Shown: positions 14,740 through 22,579 of the stretch, one piece after another
Position numbering within the stretch: position 1 is the first letter of the stretch
How the letters are laid out: every line of letters starts with the position of its first letter
DNA from: Rhizobiales bacterium 2SD
Lineage (GTDB): Bacteria > Pseudomonadota > Alphaproteobacteria > Rhizobiales > Beijerinckiaceae
DNA: 32,629 nt
Direction: 5' to 3'
NCBI GenBank assembly: GCA_005502805.1
Contig: SCMY01000021.1
Span: 1-32,629 of the forward strand
Translations under genes and position numbers: made by a program
The notes under the pieces: model-generated
The model's input: the letters and a program-made list of their open reading frames with translations, nothing else
What the model was told of the DNA's origin: nothing
Databases searched by the model: none

Positions 14740-15429
14740 ATGAAACCCTTCGTTTTCGCCCTCGCAGCCCTGATCGCGCCGGCGCTGTCCATGGCGGCTC
14801 TGGCCCAGCAGCAGCCGGCACGGTCCGGCTCGGCGCCCGCAGCCGCGACGCAGGCCAAGCCGGCCAAGCCGCGCGGCGGTGCGCCGGGCTCGCCTTTCGG
14901 CGGCATGGGCGGCGACAGCAAGGAGCCGATCAAGATCGACGCGAACAAGCTCGATGTGCTCGACAAGGACAATAAGGCGATCTTCTCCGGCAACGTCGTC
15001 GCCGTGCAGGGCGAGACCACCGTGCGCTGCTCGGTGATGACGGTGTTCTACGAAGGGCGGGGTCAGGGCGGGACGCCGAAACCGGCGCAGCCTGCTGCGC
15101 AAGGCCAAGGTGGCAACGACGGCGCGATCAAGCGCATCGAGTGCACCGGCCCGGTCACCGTCGTTTCGAAGACCCAGGCCGCGACATCCGACAACGCTGT
15201 CTTCGACCGTGTCAGCAACCAGGTGATCATGACCGGCAATGTCGCGCTGAACGACGGTCCGAACATCACCCGCGGCGACAAGCTCGTCTACAACACGCAG
15301 ACCGGTATCGCCAACGTGACGTCGAACGGACGCGTCCAGGGCTTCTTCGTGCCGAATTCAGGTGAGGCCGGTAAGGACAGCAAGGACAACAAGACGGGCG
15401 CCAAGCCGGCTGCCGCTCCCACCAACTGA
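14740..15429 (+). CDS. lptA: LPS transport protein LptA (OstA-like)
   Basis: Periplasmic bridge protein for LPS transport, 229 aa. A clear signal peptide (1-23, ending SMAALA) is followed by a low-complexity Gln/Pro/Ala/Gly linker (about 24-60). The OstA/LptA domain then runs from EPIKIDANKLDVLDKDN to the TRGDKLVYNTQTG strand near residue 190. The C-terminal tail is Lys/Asp/Ala-rich. Part of the domain is interrupted by a Gly/Gln-rich insertion (about 107-127). Position between lptC and lptB confirms the role. Confidence 0.88.
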   Translation: MKPFVFALAALIAPALSMAALAQQQPARSGSAPAAATQAKPAKPRGGAPGSPFGGMGGDSKEPIKIDANKLDVLDKDNKAIFSGNVVAVQGETTVRCSVMTVFYEGRGQGGTPKPAQPAAQGQGGNDGAIKRIECTGPVTVVSKTQAATSDNAVFDRVSNQVIMTGNVALNDGPNITRGDKLVYNTQTGIANVTSNGRVQGFFVPNSGEAGKDSKDNKTGAKPAAAPTN

Positions 15430-15534
15430 GATTACCTTGCGGCAGAGGCGTTTGCCGGAAGCCGTTGCCAGTTCGGTGCGTCTAGCATACCAGAGCGAAC
15501 CCATGTCGAACCTCAGCTGCTTGCGCTTTTCCCT

Positions 15535-16449
15535 GTGACGGCCCCTTTCTCTTCTCCCCCCGGCGCCGCCAAGCAAGCGCGGCCAGCTTCGCCGCGCCCG
15601 GCTGGAAGGCTGGCTGCGGGCAGCGGGTTGCTGGGTAAGCTCGGCGGCTTGCTCCGAAAGGGCAAGGCTAAGGTGGAGGCTGAAGCCGAGGCGCAGCCGG
15701 CCCTCGCCGCGAGTGCGGTCGGCGGCGCCGGCATCCTCGCCGTCAGCGGTCTGCGCAAGACTTATGGCGCCCGCAATGTCGTCAGCGAGGCCTCGCTTTA
15801 TGTCCGTAACGGCGAGGCTGTCGGCCTGCTCGGTCCGAACGGCGCCGGCAAGACCACGATCTTCTACATGATCACCGGCCTGGTCAGCGCCGATATGGGC
15901 GTGATCTCGCTCGAAGGGAACGACATCACCAACCTGCCGATGTACCAGCGCGCCCGGCTCGGCATCGGCTATCTGCCGCAGGAAGCGTCGATCTTCCGCG
16001 GCCTCTCGGTCGAGGACAACATCCGGGCCGTGCTCGAGGTGGTCGAGCCGAACCGCAAGAAGCGCGAGCGCGAGCTCGACAAGCTGCTCGACGAATTCAA
16101 CATCAGCCGCTTGCGCAAGGCGCCTTCGATCGCGCTCTCCGGCGGCGAGCGCCGCCGTTGCGAGATCGCCCGCGCGCTCGCCGGCCGCCCCTCCTTCATC
16201 CTGCTCGACGAGCCCTTCGCCGGCATCGATCCGATCGCGGTCGGCGACATCCAGGAGCTGGTGCGGCAATTGACCGATCGCGGCATTGGCGTGCTGATCA
16301 CCGACCACAATGTTCGCGAAACGCTCGGCCTGGTCGATCGCGCCTACATCATCCATTCCGGCCGGGTGCTGACCGAAGGCTCGCCGGCCGAGATCATCGC
16401 CAATGCCGATGTCCGCCGCGTCTATCTCGGTGAGGATTTCCGGCTCTGA
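15535..16449 (+). CDS. lptB: LPS export ABC transporter ATP-binding protein LptB
   Basis: ATPase that drives LPS extraction with LptFG, 304 aa. Motifs: Walker A GPNGAGKTT with Lys106, signature LSGGERRRCEIARAL, Walker B FILLDEPFAGIDP and switch His in TDHNVRETL. It is about 60 residues longer at the N-terminus than E. coli LptB (241 aa); the extra part is Ala/Pro/Lys-rich, and similar extensions occur in Rhizobiales. The start is uncertain. GTG 15535 is the longest frame but has no good ribosome site, and GTG 15672 is an alternative. An 11-codon frame, ATG 15503 to TGA 15538, overlaps the GTG and might couple translation. Confidence 0.9.
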   Translation: MTAPFSSPPGAAKQARPASPRPAGRLAAGSGLLGKLGGLLRKGKAKVEAEAEAQPALAASAVGGAGILAVSGLRKTYGARNVVSEASLYVRNGEAVGLLGPNGAGKTTIFYMITGLVSADMGVISLEGNDITNLPMYQRARLGIGYLPQEASIFRGLSVEDNIRAVLEVVEPNRKKRERELDKLLDEFNISRLRKAPSIALSGGERRRCEIARALAGRPSFILLDEPFAGIDPIAVGDIQELVRQLTDRGIGVLITDHNVRETLGLVDRAYIIHSGRVLTEGSPAEIIANADVRRVYLGEDFRL

Positions 16450-16498
16450 GAAAGCTGGTGCGCCGGCCGATGTTGCGGCGCATTAACTCCCCGGCACG

Positions 16499-16517
16499 AA
16501 AGCCCGTATCGGGCTTT
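16499..16517. terminator. hairpin between lptB and rpoN, terminator-like
   Basis: AAAGCCCG (16499-16506) and CGGGCTTT (16510-16517) are perfect 8-bp arms around a 3-nt loop. The arms end in a short T run on either strand, so it could stop transcription weakly from lptB. The T run is only three bases and overlaps a possible rpoN -35 box TTGACG (16516-16521). Confidence 0.5.
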
Positions 16518-16598
16518 GACGTCGCTGCACTGCACGGCTAGTCTACTCACAGGCAAGAACCGTGCCGAGTTGTCGCAGGCTGAGGAGTTGGGATCGCG

Positions 16599-18131
16599 AT
16601 GGCGATGATGCCACGCATGGAGCTGCGCCAGGGTCAGTCCCTGGTGATGACGCCGCAATTGCTGCAGGCGATCAAGCTGCTTCAGCTCTCCCATCTTGAA
16701 TTGCAAAGCTTCGTCGAAGGCGAACTGGAGCGCAATCCGCTGCTCGAGCGCGGCGACGAGGCGCCGGAGGCGGCTACGCTCAACGGCTCCGGCGAAAGTC
16801 CACTGGCTGCCGATGCGGAGAGCTATGCCCGCGCCGAAAGTCTCAACACTCAGGAGGGGATCGAGGGCAGGCTCGGCACCGGGCTCGACAACGTTTTCCA
16901 GAACGAGCAGCCCAAGGCGGCGCGCCTGGAGGCGCAAGGGACCGACAGCCTGCCGATCATCGGTGGCGCCTATGGCGGTTCCGGTGGCTCCTTCGAGGAA
17001 GGGCCCGACGGCTTCGAGAACGGGCTGACCAGCGAGCTCTCGCTGCATGAGCATCTCAGCGCCCAGCTCGACCTCGCTGTGACCGCGCCGGCCGAGCGGC
17101 TGATCGGCCGGCACATCATCGATGGCGTCGACGATTCCGGCTACCTGACCGAGCCGCTGGTCGATATCGCCGAACGGCTTGGCGTCGACCTTGCCAGGGT
17201 GGAACAGGTCCTCAGCGTCGTTCAGGGCTTCGATCCCAGCGGCGTCGCCGCCCGCGATGTCGGCGAGTGCCTGGCGATCCAGCTGCGTGACCGTGACCGC
17301 TACGACCCGGCGATGCAGGCCCTCGTCGCCAACCTGCCGCTCCTCGCCAGGCGCGACTATGCAGCCTTGAAGCGCATCTGCGGCGTCGACGACGAGGACA
17401 TCGCCGACATGGTCGCGGAAATCCGGCGGCTCGACCCCAAGCCGGGGCGCGCCTTCGGCGGCTCGGCGGCGGAGACGGTGGTGCCGGACGTCTTCATCCG
17501 CGCTGCGCCGGACGGGTCCTGGCTGGTCGATCTCAATCCCGACACTCTGCCGCGCGTGCTGGTCAACCAGACCTATCACGCCCGCGTGACGAAGGCTGCA
17601 CGCAGCGATGTCGAGAAGGCCTTCATCGCCGAATGCCTGCAGACGGCGAACTGGCTGACCCGATCGCTCGAGCAACGCGCCCGCACCATCCTCAAGGTCG
17701 CCAGCGAGATCGTGCGCCAGCAGGACGGCTTCTTCGCCCATGGCGTCGAGCATCTGCGGCCGCTCAACCTCAAGACCGTCGCCGATGCGATCGGCATGCA
17801 CGAATCGACGGTCTCGCGCGTCACTTCGAACAAGTACCTCGCCTGCTCGCGTGGGGTCTTCGAGATGAAATACTTCTTTTCCGCCGCCATCGCCGCGACC
17901 GGCTATGGCGAGGCCCATTCGGCCGAGGCAGTGCGTCATCGCATCAAGCAGATGATCGACGACGAGCCGCCGCGGGACGTGCTTTCGGACGACGCCATCG
18001 TCACCAGGCTGAAGGAGAGCGGCATCGACATCGCTCGCCGGACCGTGGCGAAATATCGGGAATCGCTGCGGATTCCCTCCTCGATGGAGCGTCGCCGCGA
18101 GAAGGCGGCGATGGCGCTGGCTGGGCGTTGA
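16599..18131 (+). CDS. rpoN: RNA polymerase sigma-54 factor
   Basis: Sigma-54, 510 aa, which directs RNA polymerase to -24/-12 promoters and needs an enhancer-binding ATPase. Region I is Gln/Leu-rich (ELRQGQSLVMTPQLLQAIKLLQ, about 7-28). An acidic region II follows (about 50-150), then the core-binding domain and a helix-turn-helix with IGMHESTVSRVTSNKYL. The diagnostic RpoN box, ARRTVAKYRESL, lies near the C-terminus (about 483-494). GAGGAGTTGGG just upstream supplies the ribosome site. A possible promoter is TTGACG (16516) with TAGTCT (16539). The neighbours hpf and ptsN are the usual partners of rpoN in proteobacteria. Confidence 0.97.
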   Translation: MAMMPRMELRQGQSLVMTPQLLQAIKLLQLSHLELQSFVEGELERNPLLERGDEAPEAATLNGSGESPLAADAESYARAESLNTQEGIEGRLGTGLDNVFQNEQPKAARLEAQGTDSLPIIGGAYGGSGGSFEEGPDGFENGLTSELSLHEHLSAQLDLAVTAPAERLIGRHIIDGVDDSGYLTEPLVDIAERLGVDLARVEQVLSVVQGFDPSGVAARDVGECLAIQLRDRDRYDPAMQALVANLPLLARRDYAALKRICGVDDEDIADMVAEIRRLDPKPGRAFGGSAAETVVPDVFIRAAPDGSWLVDLNPDTLPRVLVNQTYHARVTKAARSDVEKAFIAECLQTANWLTRSLEQRARTILKVASEIVRQQDGFFAHGVEHLRPLNLKTVADAIGMHESTVSRVTSNKYLACSRGVFEMKYFFSAAIAATGYGEAHSAEAVRHRIKQMIDDEPPRDVLSDDAIVTRLKESGIDIARRTVAKYRESLRIPSSMERRREKAAMALAGR

Positions 18132-18240
18132 GGAGCGAGCTCTTCCAGGCCGAGGATGCGTTGCAGCGCAATCCGTCTTTTGTTCCATGAGATGCTCGCA
18201 GGCTTGTCCTGTCGCCTGTGCAACTGCGCCAGTCCGCGCA

Positions 18241-18269
18241 TTGACAACCCCATGAGGCCGTTCTTACCT
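18241..18269 (+). promoter_or_regulatory. possible promoter of hpf-ptsN
   Basis: A perfect TTGACA (18241-18246) lies about 75 nt upstream of the hpf start. At 17 nt the -10 would be TTACCT (18264-18269), a poor match, so an activator or a different spacing may be involved. I see no EcfG-type (GGAAC...CGTT) stress promoter here. Confidence 0.35.
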
Positions 18270-18319
18270 CCTTGGGATGGTCGGCTACTGACCATGGCGA
18301 CAAGAAGGGGAAGCAGTCC

Positions 18320-18907
18320 ATGAGCTTGCGAATCTCCGGCAAGAATCTCGATGTCGGTGCTGCCCTGCGCGGGCAGGCCGAAACCAGGGTCGCCGCGGCG
18401 TTGGGCAAGTACTACGAGGGCGGCTACCAGGGACACATCACCGTCGGCAAGGATGGTACCGCCTTCAAGACCGACGGTGTCCTGCACCTGTCCTCCGGGA
18501 TCACGCTCGAGGCGTCGGCCACCGCGCATGATCCCTATGCCAGTCTCGACAAGATGGCTGAGCGCATCGAGAAGCGGCTGCGCCGCTACAAGCGCCGGCT
18601 GAAGGATCGCTCCGCCGCGGCCAATGGGCGCGAGCCGCTGATGGAAATCCCCAGCTATGTGATCGCCGCTCCCGATGACGACGTCGAGGAGCAGGAGGCC
18701 GATCATGCCGGCGAAAACCCGGTGATCGTGGCCGAATCGACCAAGTCACTGCACCAGATGACGGTCGTCGACGCGGTTGCCGAGCTCGATCTGACCGGCG
18801 CGCCTGTGGTTATCTTCCGCCATGCTGGCAATGGCCGCATGAACGTCGTATACCGCCGCCGCGACGGCAATATCGGCTGGATCGATCCGCCGGCTTCTCT
18901 TTCTTGA
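18320..18907 (+). CDS. hpf: ribosome hibernation-promoting factor, long form
   Basis: Long-type HPF/RaiA, 195 aa. It binds the small subunit and joins ribosomes into inactive dimers in slow growth. The N-terminal S30AE domain covers about 1-105 (SLRISGKNLDVGAAL, DPYASLDKMAERIEKRLRRYKRRLKD). A linker follows, then the C-terminal dimerisation domain (about 138-190, FRHAGNGRMNVVYRRRDGNIGWI). ATG 18320 is supported by AAGAAGGGG (18302-18310) and the family N-terminus; an upstream in-frame ATG at 18272 adds a non-conserved tail. It lies between rpoN and ptsN. Confidence 0.94.
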   Translation: MSLRISGKNLDVGAALRGQAETRVAAALGKYYEGGYQGHITVGKDGTAFKTDGVLHLSSGITLEASATAHDPYASLDKMAERIEKRLRRYKRRLKDRSAAANGREPLMEIPSYVIAAPDDDVEEQEADHAGENPVIVAESTKSLHQMTVVDAVAELDLTGAPVVIFRHAGNGRMNVVYRRRDGNIGWIDPPASLS

Positions 18908-18991
18908 AGTCCCGCCGCTGATGGAATTCGGGTGCCGGCCGGGATGCCGGCGGCGCCTGCGTTCCGGCACGGGACATGCATGGATTGGGTT

Positions 18992-19453
18992 ATGACGCTG
19001 ACCGATCTTCTCCGGCCCGACGCGGTGATCTCGCCGCTGCGTGCCAACTCCAAGAAGCAGGCTCTGCAGGAACTGGCGCAGCATGCAGCCGTACTGACCA
19101 GCCTGCCCGAGCGCGAGCTGTTCGAGGCGCTGCTCCAACGCGAGCGCCTGGGCTCCACCGGCATAGGCGACGGCATCGCCATCCCGCATGGCCGCATGGC
19201 CGGCATCGACCGACTCGTCGGCCTGTTCGCCCGCGCCGAGAAGGCGATCGACTTCGAGGCGCTGGACGGCCAGCCGGTCGACATCATCTTCGTGCTGATC
19301 GCGCCGGAAGGGGCGGGGGCCGATCATCTCAAGGCGCTGGCCCGCGTCGCCCGTGTGCTGCGCAACCAGTCGGTGCTGGAGCAGGTGCGCCACGCGCATG
19401 ACCCGGCCGCCATCTATGCCATCCTGGCGGAGACCGCTGCCAAGGCAGCCTGA
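18992..19453 (+). CDS. ptsN: PTS IIA-like nitrogen regulatory protein PtsN (EIIA-Ntr)
   Basis: Phosphocarrier of the nitrogen PTS, 153 aa, taking phosphate from NPr and regulating potassium, nitrogen or stress systems. The phosphorylated histidine is His66 in IAIPHGRM. The remaining EIIA fold is typical: LLQRERLGSTGIGDGIAIPH and PVDIIFVLIAPEGAGADHLKALARVARVLR. I chose ATG 18992 (MTLTDLLRPDAVI); an in-frame ATG four codons earlier (18980) is possible. It closes the rpoN-hpf-ptsN group. Confidence 0.95.
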   Translation: MTLTDLLRPDAVISPLRANSKKQALQELAQHAAVLTSLPERELFEALLQRERLGSTGIGDGIAIPHGRMAGIDRLVGLFARAEKAIDFEALDGQPVDIIFVLIAPEGAGADHLKALARVARVLRNQSVLEQVRHAHDPAAIYAILAETAAKAA

Positions 19454-19587
19454 AGATCGGCTGCACTACGCAGCTCTTCCTTTGAATGATGACAGTCTAG
19501 GCTTGGAGGCCTTGCCCCGAGCGGCTATGACGCGGCCGAAGCTGTGAGGCGCCGCGCACGGCGCCGTCGAACCGCGGAGCGCCGCCG

Positions 19588-21204
19588 ATGGCCTATACCC
19601 ATGTCGATCTCTTCCCTCTCGGCGAGGACAAGACGCCCTATCGCTCGCTCGGCAGCGACGGCGTCAGCGTTGAGACCGTCGGCGGGCGCGAGGTCCTGAG
19701 CGTTTCGCGCGAGGCGATCAAGCGATTGTCCGAGCAGGCCTTCATCGACATCAACCATCTGCTGCGCCCGGGCCATCTCGCCCAGCTCGCCAAGATCCTC
19801 GACGACCCCGAGGCGACCGGGAACGACCGCTTCGTAGCCTACGACCTGCTGAAGAACGCCAACATTGCCGCCGGCGGCGTGCTGCCGATGTGCCAGGACA
19901 CCGGCACGGCGATCATCATGGGCAAGAAGGGCCGCAAGGTCTGGACCGAGGGCGATGACGAGGCGGCGCTCGGCGAGGGCGTCTACGAAGCCTATCTCAA
20001 GCGCAATCTGCGCTATTCCCAGGTCGCGCCGCTCTCGATGTTCGAGGAGAAGAACACGGCGACCAACCTGCCGGCGCAGATCGACATCTATGCCGAGGGC
20101 GAGGACGCCTACAAATTCCTCTTCGTCGCCAAGGGCGGCGGCTCGGCCAACAAGACCTTCCTCTTCCAGGCGACGCCCTCGCTCCTGACCAAGGACCGGA
20201 TGATGGCCTTCCTGAAGGAGAAAATCCTGACGCTCGGCACCGCCGCCTGCCCGCCCTATCACCTCGCCATCGTCATCGGCGGCACCTCGGCCGAGCAGAA
20301 CCTCAAGACGGTCAAGCTCGCCTCGACCAAATACCTCGATGCGCTGCCGACCAAGGGATCACCCTCCGGCCACGCTTTCCGCGACCTCGACATGGAAGAA
20401 GAGGTCCACAAGCTGACGCAGGCGCTCGGCGTCGGCGCCCAGTTTGGCGGCAAGTATTTCTGTCATGACGTGCGCGTCATCCGCCTGCCGCGCCATGGCG
20501 CCTCGCTGCCGATCGGCCTCGGCGTCTCCTGCTCGGCCGACCGCCAGGCCAAGGGCAAGATCACCAAAGACGGCATCTTCCTGGAGGCGCTGGAAACCGA
20601 CCCGTCGAAGTACCTGCCCGAGATCGACGAGGCCAAGCTTGGCGGCGACGTCGTCAAGATCGATCTCAACCGGCCGATGAGCGAGATTCTCGCCACATTG
20701 ACGAAATACCCGGTGAAGACCCGGCTCTCGCTGACGGGGACGATCATCGTCGCGCGCGACTCGGCCCATGCCAAGATCCGCGAGCGGCTGGAGAACGGCC
20801 AGGGCATGCCGGACTATCTGAAGAACCACCCGGTCTATTATGCCGGCCCGGCCAAGACGCCGGAGGGCTTCGCTTCCGGCTCCTTCGGCCCGACCACGGC
20901 CGGCCGGATGGACTCCTTCGTCGACCAGTTCCAGTCCTTCGGCGGCTCGATGGTGATGCTGGCCAAGGGCAACCGCTCGGCCCAGGTCCGCGAGGCCTGC
21001 AAGGCCCATGGCGGCTTCTATCTCGGCTCGATCGGCGGCCCGGCGGCGCGTCTCGCCCAGGACTGCATCCGCAAGGTCGAATTGCTTGAGTATCCCGAGC
21101 TCGGCATGGAAGCGGTCTGGCGCATCGAGGTCGAGGACTTTCCGGCCTTCATCGTCATCGACGACAAGGGCAACGACTTCTTCAAGGAGCTGAACCTCGG
21201 ATGA
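19588..21204 (+). CDS. fumA: fumarate hydratase class I (iron-sulfur)
   Basis: Oxygen-sensitive 4Fe-4S fumarase that interconverts fumarate and malate in the TCA cycle, 538 aa, usual class I length. Three cysteines stand at the cluster-binding places, three residues offset from E. coli FumA: Cys102 (PMCQDTGTAI), Cys221 (TAACPPYHL) and Cys315 (GVSCSAD). The C-terminal part covers YYAGPAKTPEGFASGSFGPTTAGRMDSFV and the LGMEAVWRIEVEDFPAF region typical of the beta domain. A GGCGCC/GGCGCC hairpin (19548-19565) lies just upstream. The small secreted-protein gene overlaps its end by 4 nt. Whether the genome also has class II fumC cannot be seen here. Confidence 0.95.
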   Translation: MAYTHVDLFPLGEDKTPYRSLGSDGVSVETVGGREVLSVSREAIKRLSEQAFIDINHLLRPGHLAQLAKILDDPEATGNDRFVAYDLLKNANIAAGGVLPMCQDTGTAIIMGKKGRKVWTEGDDEAALGEGVYEAYLKRNLRYSQVAPLSMFEEKNTATNLPAQIDIYAEGEDAYKFLFVAKGGGSANKTFLFQATPSLLTKDRMMAFLKEKILTLGTAACPPYHLAIVIGGTSAEQNLKTVKLASTKYLDALPTKGSPSGHAFRDLDMEEEVHKLTQALGVGAQFGGKYFCHDVRVIRLPRHGASLPIGLGVSCSADRQAKGKITKDGIFLEALETDPSKYLPEIDEAKLGGDVVKIDLNRPMSEILATLTKYPVKTRLSLTGTIIVARDSAHAKIRERLENGQGMPDYLKNHPVYYAGPAKTPEGFASGSFGPTTAGRMDSFVDQFQSFGGSMVMLAKGNRSAQVREACKAHGGFYLGSIGGPAARLAQDCIRKVELLEYPELGMEAVWRIEVEDFPAFIVIDDKGNDFFKELNLG

Positions 21205-21533
21205 TCGCTCGCGCTGCCGTCGCCGTCCTGCTGACCCTGTCGCCGACTCTGGCGCTGGCACAGCCTCGTCCCGTTCCGGCGACCTGCACGCGCGACCTGT
21301 TCCAGAACGAGGCGGCGATGCGCCAGCGGCAGTACAAGATGCAGCAGGTCGCCACGGCCGACCAGGCGACACAATGCGCCGCCTGGCGCGACCATGTCGC
21401 CTTCATGCAGAAGGCGCGCTCCGTCTTCGCGACCTGCCAGACCGGCCGGCAGCGCGAGGAGAACGTCGCGCAGATGGACCAGTCGCTCGCCGATTACCGG
21501 GTGCTGCTCGCCAATCGCTGTGGGCGCCGGTAG
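21201..21533 (+). CDS. small secreted cysteine-containing protein, unknown function
   Basis: A 110-aa protein I do not recognise. Residues 1-20 are a clear Sec signal peptide (ARAAVAVLLTLSPTLALA). The mature part is about 90 residues, mostly helical and charged, with four cysteines (Cys29, Cys58, Cys76 and Cys107) that could form two disulfides. Its ATG overlaps the fumarase stop in ATGA, so it is translated from the same message. Alphaproteobacterial genomes carry many such small periplasmic proteins without known roles; a link to fumarase is only positional. Confidence 0.65.
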   Translation: MIARAAVAVLLTLSPTLALAQPRPVPATCTRDLFQNEAAMRQRQYKMQQVATADQATQCAAWRDHVAFMQKARSVFATCQTGRQREENVAQMDQSLADYRVLLANRCGRR

Positions 21534-21563
21534 AACGGCGGTTCTCTGCGCGAAAGGCATACG

Positions 21564-22220
21564 ATGACCGAACAGACTGAAAGCCCGCTCGGCATCGCCG
21601 TGGTGCCGGTGACGCCGTTCCAGCAGAACTGCTCGATTGTCTGGTGCACGCGCACCAAGGAGGCCGCTATCGTCGATCCTGGCGGCGATGTCGAGCGCAT
21701 CCGCGGAGCGCTGAAGGAGCTCGGCGTCACGCCGGTCGCGATCTGGCTGACCCATGGCCATATCGACCATGCCGGCGGCGCGACCGAGCTCGCCGGCGTC
21801 CTGAACCTGCCGATCATCGGTCCGCACGAGGCCGACAAGTTCCTGCTCGACGCGCTGCCGCAGCAGGGACTTATGTTCGAGATGCGCGGCGTGCAGGCGG
21901 TGACGCCGACGCGCTGGCTGGCCGAGGGCGATACCGTCTCGGTCGGGGATGTCGAATTCTCCGTGCTGCATGTGCCGGGGCATACGCCCGGCCATGTCAC
22001 GCTGTTCCAGAAGGATCTGCGCTTCCTGCTCGCCGGCGACACCGTCTTCGCCGGCTCGGTCGGCCGCACCGACTTCCCCTATGGCAACCACAAGGACCTG
22101 ATCGGCGGGATCAAGGGCAAGCTGCTGCCGCTTGGCGACGACGTCCAGTTCCTGCCCGGCCATGGGCCCGCCAGCACGCTCGGTGAGGAGCGCAAGACCA
22201 ATCCGTTCCTGCAGGGGTGA
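21564..22220 (+). CDS. MBL-fold metallo-hydrolase (glyoxalase II-like)
   Basis: Metallo-beta-lactamase-fold hydrolase, 218 aa. The metal-binding motif THGHIDHAGG carries His64, His66, Asp68 and His69. A further ligand is His136 in HVPGHTPGHV, followed by a bridging Asp in LLAGDTVFAGSVGRTDFP and a last His in LPGHGP. The length and the SVGRTDFP segment match the YcbL/glyoxalase II-like subgroup that acts on S-acylglutathione-type thioesters. The substrate is not proven. The start follows the previous gene by 30 nt and the two may be co-transcribed. Confidence 0.85.
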   Translation: MTEQTESPLGIAVVPVTPFQQNCSIVWCTRTKEAAIVDPGGDVERIRGALKELGVTPVAIWLTHGHIDHAGGATELAGVLNLPIIGPHEADKFLLDALPQQGLMFEMRGVQAVTPTRWLAEGDTVSVGDVEFSVLHVPGHTPGHVTLFQKDLRFLLAGDTVFAGSVGRTDFPYGNHKDLIGGIKGKLLPLGDDVQFLPGHGPASTLGEERKTNPFLQG

Positions 22221-22227
22221 GAGGGGC

Positions 22228-22335
22228 CGTCATTCTCGGGCGGAGCGAAGCGCAGACCCGAGAATCTCTGGACGAGAAGACGCTGGTCGGAACCTCATCC
22301 GGCCCAAGATGCTCGGGTCAAGCCCGAGCATGACG
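22228..22335. repeat. composite palindromic repeat, about 108 bp
   Basis: Bounded by CGTCAT and ATGACG like the copies at 10555 and 24065. The left hairpin is ATTCTCGGG/CCCGAGAAT and the right hairpin is ATGCTCGGG/CCCGAGCAT around a 5-nt loop. The central part shows no strong stem. The hairpin sequences differ from the other copies while the ends and layout are kept. It follows the MBL hydrolase stop by 7 nt. Confidence 0.62.
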
Positions 22336-22579
22336 CACGTGGCCCAGAAACGCCAACGGCCATGTCCGGAAGGGCGCGCGTACATCCGGCGTCGCTACCT
22401 TCGGGCTCATGGCCGTCTTCAACGGGACGGAGGGCTGTGGAACACCCTCGACATCGCCGTGAACCCCATATGGGATTATGATCCTGCCTTTACAAGGGGG
22501 CTCCGCCATGAAAGTCGGCGCGTCTTGATAAGCGGCTGATCGCATTGCCGGTTTCGTGTCCCATGCGATAGTCGCTGAT
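22336..22579 (+). other. non-coding region upstream of cardiolipin synthase
   Basis: I see no confident gene. A six-codon frame ATG AAA GTC GGC GCG TCT TGA (22508-22528) has a good ribosome site, AAGGGGG, 7 nt upstream and might be a leader peptide. Open frames of 70-75 codons exist on both strands but show no family features and no good start signals. No clear promoter is visible. Confidence 0.3.

Noticed and set aside
19548..19565. GGCGCC/GGCGCC hairpin as a terminator after ptsN
   Set aside because: No T run follows on the plus strand and it lies only 22 nt before the fumarase start. Kept only as a remark under that gene.
21532..21545. AGAAC-GGCG-GTTCT palindrome, like a Gram-positive LexA/DinR box
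   Set aside because: It lies over the stop codon of the secreted-protein gene in an organism whose LexA boxes are GAAC-N7-GAAC; a 5-bp-arm palindrome is easily chance.
22318..22545. A 75-codon minus-strand frame and an overlapping plus-strand frame upstream of cls
   Set aside because: No recognisable domain, no good start signal, and partial overlap with a palindromic repeat.
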